A stretch of DNA of 64,000 nucleotides from Lacibacter cauensis (GCF_007830055.1 NZ_VLLE01000002.1:693953-757952), one strand, 5' to 3'; positions 7,989 through 15,675 are shown, numbered from the stretch's first letter. Notes: generated by a model from the letters alone, not told the origin. Numbers and translations are program-made.

Positions 7989-8930
7989 ATGAACTTAAGC
8001 ATAGTTATACCCCTGAAAGATGAAGCCGAATCGTTACCGGAGCTTTGTGCATGGATTGAACGTGTGGTAAACGAACAGCAGCTCAGTTACGAAATTATTC
8101 TGGTGGATGATGGTAGTACCGATGATTCCTGGAAGGTGATCAAGGAACTGCGTTCGGCCAACAGCAATATTAAAGGCATTCGCTTTCAGCGAAACTATGG
8201 TAAGTCGGCTGCACTAAACGAAGGATTTAAAGCAGCACTTGGCGAAGTAGTAATTACTATGGATGCCGATTTGCAGGATAGTCCCGATGAAATTCCGGAG
8301 TTGTACAAGATGATCAAAGCCGATGGATTTGATCTGGTGAGTGGCTGGAAAAAAGTACGTTACGATAATACACTCACAAAAAATATTCCGTCGAAATTTT
8401 TTAATGCAGCTACACGCCGCATGAGTGGTATCTATCTGCACGATTTCAATTGCGGATTAAAAGCGTACAACGGTAAAGTTGTAAAGAGCATTGAAGTTTA
8501 CGGCGAAATGCATCGTTACATTCCGGTGCTGGCCAAGTGGGCAGGTTTTAGAAATATTGGTGAAAAAGTAGTGGAACACCGCAAACGTAAATATGGTGTT
8601 ACCAAGTTTGGATGGGATCGTTTTGTAAATGGTTTCCTCGATTTGGCGACTATTTCTTTTGTAGGGAAGTTTGGTAAACGTCCGATGCATTTCTTTGGTT
8701 TGTGGGGAACACTGTTTTTTATGATTGGTTTTTTGATCAGCGCCTATTTGATTGTAGCCAAGCTCATCGACTTTAATTTTTCCATCACCAATCGTCCAAC
8801 ATTTTTTATTGCGTTGGTGTCAATGATCATTGGTTCGCAATTATTCCTCGCCGGTTTTATTGGTGAACTGATTGCACGCAATGCACCTGAACGTAATTTT
8901 TATTTGATTGGTGAGAAGGCAGGGATATAG
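7989..8930 (+). CDS. Family 2 glycosyltransferase, polyprenyl-phosphate sugar transferase type
   Basis: About 313 residues. The GT-A domain fills residues 1-220: SIVIPLKDEAESL, VDDGSTDDS, the DADLQDSPDEI metal-binding motif and a later GLKAYNG. Two hydrophobic segments close the protein (about 235-260 and 270-295). This is the DPM1/GtrB/ArnC-like arrangement, in which a nucleotide sugar is transferred to undecaprenyl phosphate on the cytoplasmic face. The ATG at 7989 starts after the preceding stop; the longer ORF from 7959 would overlap DUF4199. The stop codon's last base is also the first base of the inverted-repeat-bounded GxxExxY unit. Confidence 0.85.
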   Translation: MNLSIVIPLKDEAESLPELCAWIERVVNEQQLSYEIILVDDGSTDDSWKVIKELRSANSNIKGIRFQRNYGKSAALNEGFKAALGEVVITMDADLQDSPDEIPELYKMIKADGFDLVSGWKKVRYDNTLTKNIPSKFFNAATRRMSGIYLHDFNCGLKAYNGKVVKSIEVYGEMHRYIPVLAKWAGFRNIGEKVVEHRKRKYGVTKFGWDRFVNGFLDLATISFVGKFGKRPMHFFGLWGTLFFMIGFLISAYLIVAKLIDFNFSITNRPTFFIALVSMIIGSQLFLAGFIGELIARNAPERNFYLIGEKAGI

Positions 8931-8978
8931 ATAGAGACACGGATAACACAGATGTATACAGATTAAGGCGGATTTTTT
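8930..8978 (+). repeat. Left terminal inverted repeat of the GxxExxY cassette
   Basis: This 49-nt end begins GATAGA and contains ACACGGATAACACAGAT and a CGGATTT block. Read against the reverse complement of 9393-9441 it matches at about 34 of 49 positions in register by hand alignment. It starts at the last base of the upstream stop codon. Confidence 0.7.
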
Positions 8979-9016
8979 CTGATCATTGATTATCTTGATT
9001 AGATTAAAACAACCTT

Positions 9017-9406
9017 ATGCTGCTACATGAAGAACTTACCAGTAAAATACTCCGCTGTTTTTACAATGTTTATAATAAACTTGGATACGGCTTTCTTGAA
9101 AAAGTATATGAAAATGCGCTGCTGATTGAATTGCAAAAGAACGGGTTGCAGGCACTTCAGCAAAAACCAATTAAAGTGTATTACGAAAATGTGCAGGTCG
9201 GCAGTTATTATGCTGACATATTGGTTGAAGACATGTGTATTCTCGAACTGAAAGCAGGTGAAGGAGGAATTATTATGGAACACGAGTTGCAGCTTCTCAA
9301 CTATTTAAAGGCTACAGATTATGAGATTGGGTTACTTTTGTTCTTTGGTGAAAAACCTTCTTTCAAACGAAAGGTGTTTACCAATGAAAATAAACAAATC
9401 CGTTAG
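9017..9406 (+). CDS. GxxExxY family protein
   Basis: 129 residues. The diagnostic GxxExxY motif is present as GYGFLEKVYENAL near residue 23, followed by QKPIKVYYENVQVGSYYADILVED and a LELKAGE stretch, which together look like a PD-(D/E)XK nuclease core (Asp in YADILV, Glu-x-Lys in ELKAG). The family is widespread in Bacteroidota and its biochemical role is unknown. Here it is the only gene of a 512-bp unit bounded by inverted repeats and set between two glycosyltransferase genes, so it has probably been inserted. Its own promoter was not identified. Confidence 0.9.
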   Translation: MLLHEELTSKILRCFYNVYNKLGYGFLEKVYENALLIELQKNGLQALQQKPIKVYYENVQVGSYYADILVEDMCILELKAGEGGIIMEHELQLLNYLKATDYEIGLLLFFGEKPSFKRKVFTNENKQIR

Positions 9407-9441
9407 AATCAGCTCAACTCAGTGTCATCCGTGAATCTATC
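9393..9441 (-). repeat. Right terminal inverted repeat of the GxxExxY cassette
   Basis: The reverse complement reads GATAGATTCACGGATGACAC at the outer end and has a matching CGGATTT block inside. It overlaps the last codons of the GxxExxY gene and the first GTG codons of the downstream glycosyltransferase. No clear target-site duplication is visible outside the two ends. Confidence 0.7.
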
Positions 9442-10603
9442 ATCAAAAAAAATAATCATCCTCGGCCCTGCGCATCCCTTACGTGGCGGTATCGCCATTT
9501 TTAACGAGCGGCTGGCACGGCAATTTCAAAACGAAGGACACGATGTAAGCATCTACTCTTTCAGCCTGCAATATCCCGGCTTTTTGTTTCCGGGTACCAC
9601 ACAATATTCATCGGAACCTGCTCCTGCCGATCTCAACATCAACATAAAAGTCAACTCCATTAATCCGCTTAACTGGATGATCGTTGGCAACGAAATCAAA
9701 AAGCAAAAGCCCGATTTAGTGGTGGTACGTTACTGGCTGCCGTTAATGGGCCCGGCGTTGGGTACAATCCTTCGCCGCATCAAAGCTAATGGACATACAA
9801 AAATTGTTTGTATTGCCGATAACGTAGTGCCGCACGAAAAACGTGCAGGCGATCATGCGTTCACGAAGTATTTTATTAAGCCTGTTGATGCCTTCGTTAC
9901 CATGAGCGAAAAAGTGATGACTGATCTGCGCAGCTTCACCCAAACAAAACCGGCTGTGTTGCAACCACATCCGTTGTACGATGTGTTTGGCAATGCTGTT
10001 TCAAAAGAAGAAGCAAGAAAACATCTCAACATCAATCAAAACGATTTCATCTTTCTCTTCTTTGGCTTCATCCGTAAATACAAAGGATTGGATATGCTGC
10101 TGGAAGCTTTTGCAAAACTGAAAGCTGCCAAACATCAAGATCCCAATACCCAAATTCCAAATCCCAAGTTCCAATTACTAATAGCCGGCGAGTTTTACGA
10201 AGACCGTAAGCATTACGACGAACAGATCGCACAGCTGGGTATTGCAGATGACCTGATTCTTAAAACAGAATTCATTGCCGATAGCGAAGTGAAATATTAT
10301 CTCTGTGCTTCCGATGTAGTGGTACAGCCTTACCGCAATGCAACGCAAAGTGGTGTTACGCCCCTTGCCTATCATTTCGGAATTCCAATGATCGTTACCA
10401 ATGTGGGTGGACTGCCTGCCTTTGTACCGCAAGGAAAAGTAGGTTTGGTTTGTGAACCCAATGTAGCATCTATTGCAGAGGCGATGCAGCAATTTATGCA
10501 AAAAGGCTCTGCCCATTTTCTGCCTCACCTGCAGGAAGAAAAAAAGAAATACGGCTGGGATAAAATGACGGCGGCTATTCTGCAACTCGCTGCCACCGCT
10601 TAA
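9422..10603 (+). CDS. Family 4 (GT-B) glycosyltransferase
   Basis: About 393 residues. The N-terminal domain starts IIILGPAHPLRGGIAIFNERL; the C-terminal nucleotide-sugar-binding domain has FFGFIRKYKGLDMLLEAF, then VVVQPYRNATQSGVTPLAYHFGIP with the glutamate-less variant of the GT4 motif, and VTNVGG. It probably adds a sugar in the cytoplasm to a surface glycan. No ATG fits the N-terminus: the only starts are GTG at 9422 or 9431, both inside the right inverted repeat of the GxxExxY unit, so the original start may have been altered by the insertion. An in-frame low-complexity insert follows residue 238. Confidence 0.82.
   Translation: MSSVNLSSKKIIILGPAHPLRGGIAIFNERLARQFQNEGHDVSIYSFSLQYPGFLFPGTTQYSSEPAPADLNINIKVNSINPLNWMIVGNEIKKQKPDLVVVRYWLPLMGPALGTILRRIKANGHTKIVCIADNVVPHEKRAGDHAFTKYFIKPVDAFVTMSEKVMTDLRSFTQTKPAVLQPHPLYDVFGNAVSKEEARKHLNINQNDFIFLFFGFIRKYKGLDMLLEAFAKLKAAKHQDPNTQIPNPKFQLLIAGEFYEDRKHYDEQIAQLGIADDLILKTEFIADSEVKYYLCASDVVVQPYRNATQSGVTPLAYHFGIPMIVTNVGGLPAFVPQGKVGLVCEPNVASIAEAMQQFMQKGSAHFLPHLQEEKKKYGWDKMTAAILQLAATA
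10141..10174 (+). repeat. Low-complexity CCCAA/CCAAAT insert inside the glycosyltransferase gene
   Basis: Repeated TCCCAA, CCCAAAT, TCCAAAT and CCCAAG units encode DPNTQIPNPKFQ between helix KLKAAKH and strand LLIAGEF. The segment is extra relative to the usual GT4 fold and keeps the frame. Confidence 0.5.
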
Positions 10604-10609
10604 TTCATT

Positions 10610-10617
10610 TACATTTG
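10610..10617 (+). promoter_or_regulatory. -7 box of gmhA
   Basis: TACATTTG fits the Bacteroidota -7 consensus TAnnTTTG exactly and lies 4 nt before the gmhA ATG, so the transcript would be nearly leaderless. No clear -33 TTG was found. Confidence 0.5.
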
Positions 10618-10621
10618 CAGT

Positions 10622-11206
10622 ATGAACGAACAGATCAAACAGATCATCGGCGATTCAATAGCTGTAAAACAGCAATTGCTCAGCGATGAAGCAATGATGA
10701 CAAAGATCAACAGCATCAGCGATTTGATTGTGGATGCCTTCCGTGCAGGAAAGAAAATTCTTTTTTGTGGCAACGGTGGTAGTGCTGCCGATGCACAGCA
10801 TTTGGCTGCAGAACTCAGTGGTCGTTTTTACTTCGATCGGGATGCGTTACCTGCTGAAGCATTGCATGTAAATACATCGTACCTAACTGCTATTGCCAAC
10901 GATTACAGTTTTGAAGTGGCCTATGCACGTTACATCAAAGGCGTTGGACATACCGGCGATATACTGGTGGGCTTATCAACTTCCGGTAATTCAACCAATA
11001 TTATTGAAGCGTTTAAAGCAGCGAAAGAAAAAGGCATGATCACCATTGGTTTTACCGGCGCAAGTGGAGGTAAGCTGAAAGAATTTAGTGATCATCTGTT
11101 CAATGTACCATCGACGGTTACACCACGTATACAGGAAAGTCACATTATGCTCGGTCATATCATTTGCCAGTTGGTGGAAGAGCGTTATTTCAATCCAAAG
11201 AATTAA
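10622..11206 (+). CDS. gmhA: Sedoheptulose-7-phosphate isomerase
   Basis: 194 residues, the usual length for GmhA. A SIS domain carries FCGNGGSAADAQHLAAELSGRF near residue 47, GLSTSGNSTN near 118 and ESHIMLGHIICQLVE near the C-terminus, the last providing the catalytic Glu/His. It converts sedoheptulose 7-phosphate to D-glycero-D-manno-heptose 7-phosphate, the first step of ADP- or GDP-heptose synthesis. The phosphatase gmhB follows 3 nt later, so the two form an operon; the kinase and nucleotidyltransferase are not in the window. Confidence 0.92.
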   Translation: MNEQIKQIIGDSIAVKQQLLSDEAMMTKINSISDLIVDAFRAGKKILFCGNGGSAADAQHLAAELSGRFYFDRDALPAEALHVNTSYLTAIANDYSFEVAYARYIKGVGHTGDILVGLSTSGNSTNIIEAFKAAKEKGMITIGFTGASGGKLKEFSDHLFNVPSTVTPRIQESHIMLGHIICQLVEERYFNPKN

Positions 11207-11209
11207 TGC

Positions 11210-11830
11210 ATGATCCACACAACACTTACCAACAAGGTTCCCGCCAATACCGCTTATTTTATGCCGCTACCACATAAAGAATTACCACCCGTTACCAACG
11301 AATGGACCTTGTTTCTCGATCGTGATGGCGTGATCAATAAAGATGTGGTGGGCGATTACATCAAAAGCTGGAGTGAATTTCATTTCACCGAAGGAACCTT
11401 GGAGGCAATTGCTGCATTATCGAAATTATTCGATCGCATTTTTGTCGTGACGAACCAGGCAGGCGTTGGTAAAGGATTGATGACACTCGAAACATTGGAA
11501 GAAATTCATACCAACATGTTGCAGGCAATTACTGCAGCAGGTGGACGGATCGATAAAATTTATTTCTGCCCTTCAACCGATAACAAACACATCAACCGTA
11601 AACCTAATCCCGGCATGGCGTTGCAGGCCAAACAGGATTTTCCTGAAATCGATTTGAAGAAATCGATCATGGTGGGCAATATGCCCAACGATATGTGGTT
11701 TGGAAGAAAGTTCGGCGCATTTACCGTTTATCTGCCTACCCGTCCTGAGGAAAAGCCCGACCCCTCTACGGTAGACGCACAGTATAAAGATTTGTTAGCT
11801 TTTGCACAGACCCTCAGCAGCAAGGCGTAA
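11210..11830 (+). CDS. gmhB: HAD-family heptose-bisphosphate phosphatase (GmhB-like)
   Basis: 206 residues. HAD motifs are clear: LFLDRDGVIN (catalytic Asp pair) near residue 35, FVVTNQAGVGKG, RKPNPGM and VGNMPNDM. GmhB removes the 1- or 7-phosphate from heptose bisphosphate. The family's zinc loop, normally Cys-x-His followed by a CxC pair before RKP, is reduced here to FCPSTDNKHINRKP with one Cys, so zinc is probably not bound. In motif 4 the usual GD is GN, with the second Asp retained. The N-terminus has an extra 25 residues before the HAD core. Placement directly after gmhA supports the role. Confidence 0.82.
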   Translation: MIHTTLTNKVPANTAYFMPLPHKELPPVTNEWTLFLDRDGVINKDVVGDYIKSWSEFHFTEGTLEAIAALSKLFDRIFVVTNQAGVGKGLMTLETLEEIHTNMLQAITAAGGRIDKIYFCPSTDNKHINRKPNPGMALQAKQDFPEIDLKKSIMVGNMPNDMWFGRKFGAFTVYLPTRPEEKPDPSTVDAQYKDLLAFAQTLSSKA

Positions 11831-11837
11831 AACACAA

Positions 11838-11845
11838 TAATTTTG
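11838..11845 (+). promoter_or_regulatory. -7 box upstream of the 11869 gene
   Basis: TAATTTTG matches TAnnTTTG and lies 23 nt before the ATG. No -33 TTG at proper spacing was recognised. Confidence 0.35.
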
Positions 11846-11868
11846 CCTTTAAACAGTTAATAGCATCA

Positions 11869-12873
11869 ATGAAGAACCTGTTTACCCTTCTTACAATTTT
11901 TGTTGCAGTAACAGCATCGGCACAGAAGCTTACTCCGGTTGAGTTAAAGCAGTTTCGTTTGCGTGAAGATTCGCTCAAGAAATTCGGTTATGAAATTGTG
12001 CGTGGCAAAGATGCAGCAGTGCGTTTCCGCAGCGACAGTAACTTTACCCGTATTCTCGTTCGTGCAATCATCCAGGATAAATCATTTCAATATCCGTTCG
12101 ATTCGTTAAAAACCATTTCTAAAATTTACAGCGAAGACAGTTCGTTCCGCATATTTACCTGGCAGGTAGTAAAGGATGATGATTACTGCCGGCAGAAAGG
12201 ATTTATCCAGTTCCGTAATCCAAAGGGTGCAGAAAAGTTTATTCCGCTGCGTGATGCTGACCAGTTTATTACCAACGATGTGGATACCATTGCCAACAAT
12301 ATGTGGTGGATCGGAGCCGTGTATTACCGCATTGTAGAAAAAGAATTCAACGGTAAAAAATATTATACGCTGTTTGGTTACGATGAAAACGATACACGTA
12401 CAACAAGAAAATGGTTGGATGTGATGTGGTTCGATGAAAATGAAAAACCAGTGTTTGGTAAACAGGGTGCTTTTTCGTTTGCACAGGATTCTGTACCGAA
12501 GCCTGCAACGAATCGTTTTTTACTGGAGTACAAAAAAGATGGCCGTGCACGTGTGCAGTACGATGAGGAAATGGATATGATCATTTTCGATCATCTTGTA
12601 TCAGAAACAAGTGAGCCCGGTAAAAAATACACACTCATCCCCGATGGCGACTACGAAGGCTTTAAATGGGAAAACGGACAATGGCAACACATCGATAAAG
12701 TCTTCAACTTTAAGTTAGAAGACGGACAGGCACCTGTACCTGAAGCCATCGATTTCAACAACCGTTTATTGAAGGGTGAAATTATTGAAGAAGCGCCACC
12801 AGCAGCACCGAAGCAACAACCGCAGAAAAAGCCGGTTGCCAAACCACCGGTGAAAAAGAAAACAGGGAATTAA
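11869..12873 (+). CDS. Secreted protein of unknown function
   Basis: 334 residues. A Sec signal peptide (MKNLFTLLTIFVAVTASAQ) ends near residue 19. The body is rich in aromatic and charged residues, with no motif I recognise; the C-terminal 35 residues are a Pro/Lys/Gln-rich tail (repeated KKP, KPP) that probably is disordered. It follows gmhB at 38 nt with its own possible promoter and is closed by a terminator. A periplasmic or outer-membrane-associated location is likely. I cannot assign a function. Confidence 0.75.
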   Translation: MKNLFTLLTIFVAVTASAQKLTPVELKQFRLREDSLKKFGYEIVRGKDAAVRFRSDSNFTRILVRAIIQDKSFQYPFDSLKTISKIYSEDSSFRIFTWQVVKDDDYCRQKGFIQFRNPKGAEKFIPLRDADQFITNDVDTIANNMWWIGAVYYRIVEKEFNGKKYYTLFGYDENDTRTTRKWLDVMWFDENEKPVFGKQGAFSFAQDSVPKPATNRFLLEYKKDGRARVQYDEEMDMIIFDHLVSETSEPGKKYTLIPDGDYEGFKWENGQWQHIDKVFNFKLEDGQAPVPEAIDFNNRLLKGEIIEEAPPAAPKQQPQKKPVAKPPVKKKTGN

Positions 12874-12878
12874 AAATA

Positions 12879-12904
12879 AAGGCCACGCATCGTGGCCTTC
12901 TTTA
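12879..12904. terminator. Intrinsic terminator
   Basis: AAGGCCACG, a 3-nt CAT loop and CGTGGCCTT form a GC-rich hairpin followed by CTTTATT; the other strand also ends T-rich. It separates the plus-strand gene from the minus-strand orphan island. Confidence 0.75.
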
Positions 12905-12951
12905 TTGTAAGTAACAGAGCCCTTCCCAATGTTAGTTGTCGTTATGCTTTG

Positions 12952-13464
12952 TCAAACGTGAACTTTTTTAAGTCGATAAGCCATTTCTTTTCGTATTCCT
13001 TCGTCTGTGGCATTGCTATACTCTTTCATTAAGTCAATGGCTTCTGCTGTCCCGATTGAATACAAAAGCCAACTGAACCATTTTGCAATAGCGTAGGAAT
13101 CGGAACAGGTATATTCTAAATAGTCAAAGTTGCTTTCCAACGCTTTCCTGATAAAAGGCACTGTCGATGGACTTGGTGCTTCATCTTGTAAGGTCTTAGC
13201 AATTTGTTGATGCCTTTTATGGTTGGGATTTATTAGAAGTTCGTTTAGAATGTCAACATACTTAGAAATGTCACCTGATAACAAAACAAGAGAAAGTGTC
13301 CTTTGAATTTCGTCTGGGTCAGAATTTGCAATCGCATTTATCATTTCTGTCCTTACAAATTCTGTGTCACTTTTTATGTCAACCGAAAAACTCTTCAAGA
13401 AAGTTTCAGTCGTAATAATTCCATAGTCAAGTTCAGCAAGTAATTGTTTGTCTTTGTCGGTCAT
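12952..13464 (-). CDS. Helical-repeat (HEAT-like) protein of an orphan gene island
   Basis: About 170 residues, predicted almost wholly helical, with Asp/Glu/Leu-rich helical hairpins such as EIQRTLSLVLLSGD and KEMAYRLKKVHV resembling HEAT repeats. No catalytic motif or signal peptide is present, so it is probably cytoplasmic. The ATG at 13464 (MTDKDKQLL) is chosen; the longer reading frame to 13497 enters the inverted-repeat spacer. Base composition is visibly more AT-rich than the flanking housekeeping genes, suggesting recent acquisition. Proteins like this often serve as immunity partners, but that is inference from the SUKH neighbour. Confidence 0.6.
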   Translation of the reverse strand: MTDKDKQLLAELDYGIITTETFLKSFSVDIKSDTEFVRTEMINAIANSDPDEIQRTLSLVLLSGDISKYVDILNELLINPNHKRHQQIAKTLQDEAPSPSTVPFIRKALESNFDYLEYTCSDSYAIAKWFSWLLYSIGTAEAIDLMKEYSNATDEGIRKEMAYRLKKVHV

Positions 13465-13485
13465 GATAAATGGTTTGTAATGCCT

Positions 13486-13616
13486 GCCAACGCCCAAAAC
13501 GTTTGTGAAGGAGTGGATGTCTGGGTTCCTTCAGCTTCACGTTTGTTTTATTGTCGATTTATGTTTTGCTGTTCAATTTAGCACTTCAGCCTCTCGTTTA
13601 CAAATGCTCTGTTGGC
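13486..13616. repeat. Spacer bounded by inverted GCCAAC/GTTGGC cores
   Basis: The non-coding spacer between two orphan genes begins with GCCAAC (13486-13491) and ends with GTTGGC (13611-13616). Inside, CTTCAGC occurs twice (near 13530 and 13585). The ends recall the RYYYAAC/GTTRRRY boxes of integron attC sites, but the interior does not fold as a clear attC. Confidence 0.35.
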
Positions 13617-13622
13617 TGTAGT

Positions 13623-14072
13623 TTATCTTTCCGCAACAGCAGTCATATTAATTTCGTTGATATTTACTTCAAATTCTTTTGTCACATCTTGATATTTTTT
13701 ATGGAATATTAAGATGCTGTCAACAAGTTTTTCCAGTTTGAAATTACCGCCTGTCAGTTTTGAAAATCTGCCTGTTTTGCCTTTCGAAAAATCAAACAGT
13801 CTCAAATTAAAAACAAGGTCTTGATCTGTTTTTATGTTTTCTTTATTCAGAATTGAAGTATCATATTCTTGTATAATCAACAGTTGTCGTTCCTCAATAA
13901 TCAGATAATTTGGTGTAAAAAGCCCACTGTCAATCAATTTGTCGTCACGGTAAAGCTGATAGATAAAATTCCAGTGGTCTGCCTTTATATGAACTAAAGT
14001 TGGATGGACTAAGTCAAGAAATTCTAATCTTAAAACTGTTCCTTTCGAAATATATAATTGAATATCTTCCAT
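13623..14072 (-). CDS. Hypothetical orphan protein
   Basis: 149 residues, beta-rich in appearance, with alternating hydrophobic strands (YLIIEERQLLIIQEYD, LVFNLRLFDF) and a helical C-terminal part. There is no signal peptide, membrane segment or motif I recognise. The start MEDIQLYISKG lies just inside an inverted-repeat spacer. It is AT-rich like its two minus-strand neighbours and is probably part of the same acquired set. Similar small proteins next to SUKH genes include immunity proteins and toxin fragments, but nothing in this sequence decides between them. Confidence 0.6.
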   Translation of the reverse strand: MEDIQLYISKGTVLRLEFLDLVHPTLVHIKADHWNFIYQLYRDDKLIDSGLFTPNYLIIEERQLLIIQEYDTSILNKENIKTDQDLVFNLRLFDFSKGKTGRFSKLTGGNFKLEKLVDSILIFHKKYQDVTKEFEVNINEINMTAVAER

Positions 14073-14095
14073 TATCGGTGTCTAACAAATTACAT

Positions 14096-14285
14096 CCAAC
14101 GAGCAGGGCTTTATGCAGGTTGGGAATTAGTATTCCATCTGCCGACAACCGCTGCGGGTTGAAAATATAAAATTGAATTTAAGAACTAAAGTTGAAAGTC
14201 GTTTGTCCAGCCCGAACCACAGTTTGGATTTGAAATTTTTTGATGTTTGCTGGTCATGCCCAAACTGCATAAAATCCAACTTTAG
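14096..14285. repeat. Nested inverted repeats in the spacer between orphan genes
   Basis: CCAAC (14096-14100) and GTTGG (14119-14123) close a short hairpin that also pairs GCA with TGC. Further on, CTAAAGTTG (14186-14194) pairs with CAACTTTAG (14277-14285), and within it CAGTTTGG (14220-14227) pairs with CCAAACTG (14260-14267). No open reading frame here looks real. The nested, imperfect form resembles a recombination site, without an integrase nearby. Confidence 0.4.
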
Positions 14286-14296
14286 ACGCATTGTTG

Positions 14297-15007
14297 TCAA
14301 TCTTTTTTTACAATGCCGCCCCAACCAACGTCATCTGAAATTGTATAAACTCCACTTTGCAAGTCAGTCACATAATTATCTATCCAATTTTTAAATGATG
14401 TTGCAAGTAAGTCTCTGTTTGGCATGTCATGCCACATCCTGATAATTTGTCCGCAAGTGCCATCGCTTGTAGGGTCTAAGTCAATGCAATAATTGTCACC
14501 GCAGCCGTTAGATGTAATAGGAATCCAAGAAGAACTCCACCAATAAGGCTTTATTCCTTTGTCCGGCGTTGAGCTTGCTGCTTCACCATACATTTCTTTG
14601 CAATTTTTGTCAATATCTGGCAAAACTTCGTTCCAAAGTTTCCACTCAGAAATAATCTCGTCAACACTTAATAATCTGTCACCGTCAAATAAATTCAAGT
14701 GTGTAAATGATTGACCGTTGTGAATTTTATAAAATTCAATAAAGTCGAGTGGTAGCTTTAAGCTAATAACATTTTCTAAATTATTAATGTCTTGCTCGGA
14801 AGCGCCAGCATTTAAGGTGTCAAGGATTGGTGGGCAATTTGCAAGAATCCATGTCTCAATCTTTTCCCAATATTTTTTCAAGGTAATATTTTTAAAAACT
14901 GACGCATATGTTGCGCCTGACGTATAAATATACACACCTTCTTGTTTAAACAACCATTGATCTGCAACCTGTCTTTCACCAAATGTACCAGGCAAAAAAA
15001 GCGTCAC
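14297..15007 (-). CDS. SMI1/KNR4 (SUKH) family protein
   Basis: 236 residues as read from the ATG. From about residue 44 it matches the SUKH fold: KKYWEKIETWI, GASEQDINNLENVISLKLPLDFIEFYKIHNGQ, then WWSSSWIPITSNGCGDNYCIDLDP, with W and GDN positions typical of the family. SUKH proteins are often immunity proteins against contact-delivered nuclease or deaminase toxins. No toxin gene is visible nearby. The first 42 residues are not typical; a TTG at 14881 would start the protein MKKYWEKIE, like many relatives, so the true start may be there. AT-rich composition sets it apart from flanking genes. Confidence 0.8.
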   Translation of the reverse strand: MTLFLPGTFGERQVADQWLFKQEGVYIYTSGATYASVFKNITLKKYWEKIETWILANCPPILDTLNAGASEQDINNLENVISLKLPLDFIEFYKIHNGQSFTHLNLFDGDRLLSVDEIISEWKLWNEVLPDIDKNCKEMYGEAASSTPDKGIKPYWWSSSWIPITSNGCGDNYCIDLDPTSDGTCGQIIRMWHDMPNRDLLATSFKNWIDNYVTDLQSGVYTISDDVGWGGIVKKD

Positions 15008-15128
15008 AGGATTTTATTCATGCCTTATCAGTTACACAAGTGCTGTCTTCCCAAAAAGTTACATTAAATGGATTCAAGCATTTCGTTCGTTGGTCGGGCG
15101 ACCAACAACGGCCTGGAGGTGCAGAACA

Positions 15129-15575
15129 CTATCCCTTCCCTTTCTTTTTAGTTGATGATTTAGGCCGGTTATTGATCTGTTGCAGCAACGAATCATTTAC
15201 AGGTGCATCGAGTTGTTCGTCTTTTTTCTTTACCCAAATGGTGATGCTTTTGCGTACTGCGGGTTCTTTTTTCAAACGCACTTCAACAACCACACTGTCG
15301 TACGGAAAAGTCCAGTCGAGCCAGATAGTATTGCGTTCCAGTTTGCCGGCGCTGATTTTAAAATCCAGCTGTTCGGACGTAAGCGGCATGTATTTGCCAT
15401 TGCTCAGTTTGGCGTCCACGTTAATATAATTCCACGAGCCTTTTTTTAAACTGTCAGTATACAGGTTAAAAAACAAGCTATCGATATGCTGCGCTTTTGC
15501 CGCTGCACACAACCAAACAAAACCGAGTATAAAAAGAAACTGCTTCACGCAATTGAATTTAAGCACAAAGATCAC
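15129..15575 (-). CDS. Small secreted protein of unknown function
   Basis: 148 residues. A signal peptide is clear, and if translation starts at the GTG at 15548 it reads MKQFLFILGFVWLCAAAKAQ; the ATG at 15575 adds nine residues. The mature part appears to be a small beta domain (WNYINVDAKLSNGKYMPL, IWLDWTFPYDSVVVEVRLKKE) and ends in a basic Lys/Ser tail. Nothing identifies a function. It is divergent from the NAD(P)-binding protein gene, about 100 bp away. Confidence 0.65.
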   Translation of the reverse strand: MIFVLKFNCVKQFLFILGFVWLCAAAKAQHIDSLFFNLYTDSLKKGSWNYINVDAKLSNGKYMPLTSEQLDFKISAGKLERNTIWLDWTFPYDSVVVEVRLKKEPAVRKSITIWVKKKDEQLDAPVNDSLLQQINNRPKSSTKKKGKG

Positions 15576-15675
15576 AAAAACGGCAAAGAGGTTGGCAGCC
15601 TGTTAAATTTAACAAGGTTCTTACCCCGGCATTATTCGTAAACCTGTTGTAATTTGTAGATCTAAACAGCACAAG

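Noticed and set aside
14127-14324. 65-codon minus-strand frame in the spacer between orphan genes
   Set aside because: It runs through the nested palindromes and overlaps the SUKH gene's end; the sequence looks non-coding.
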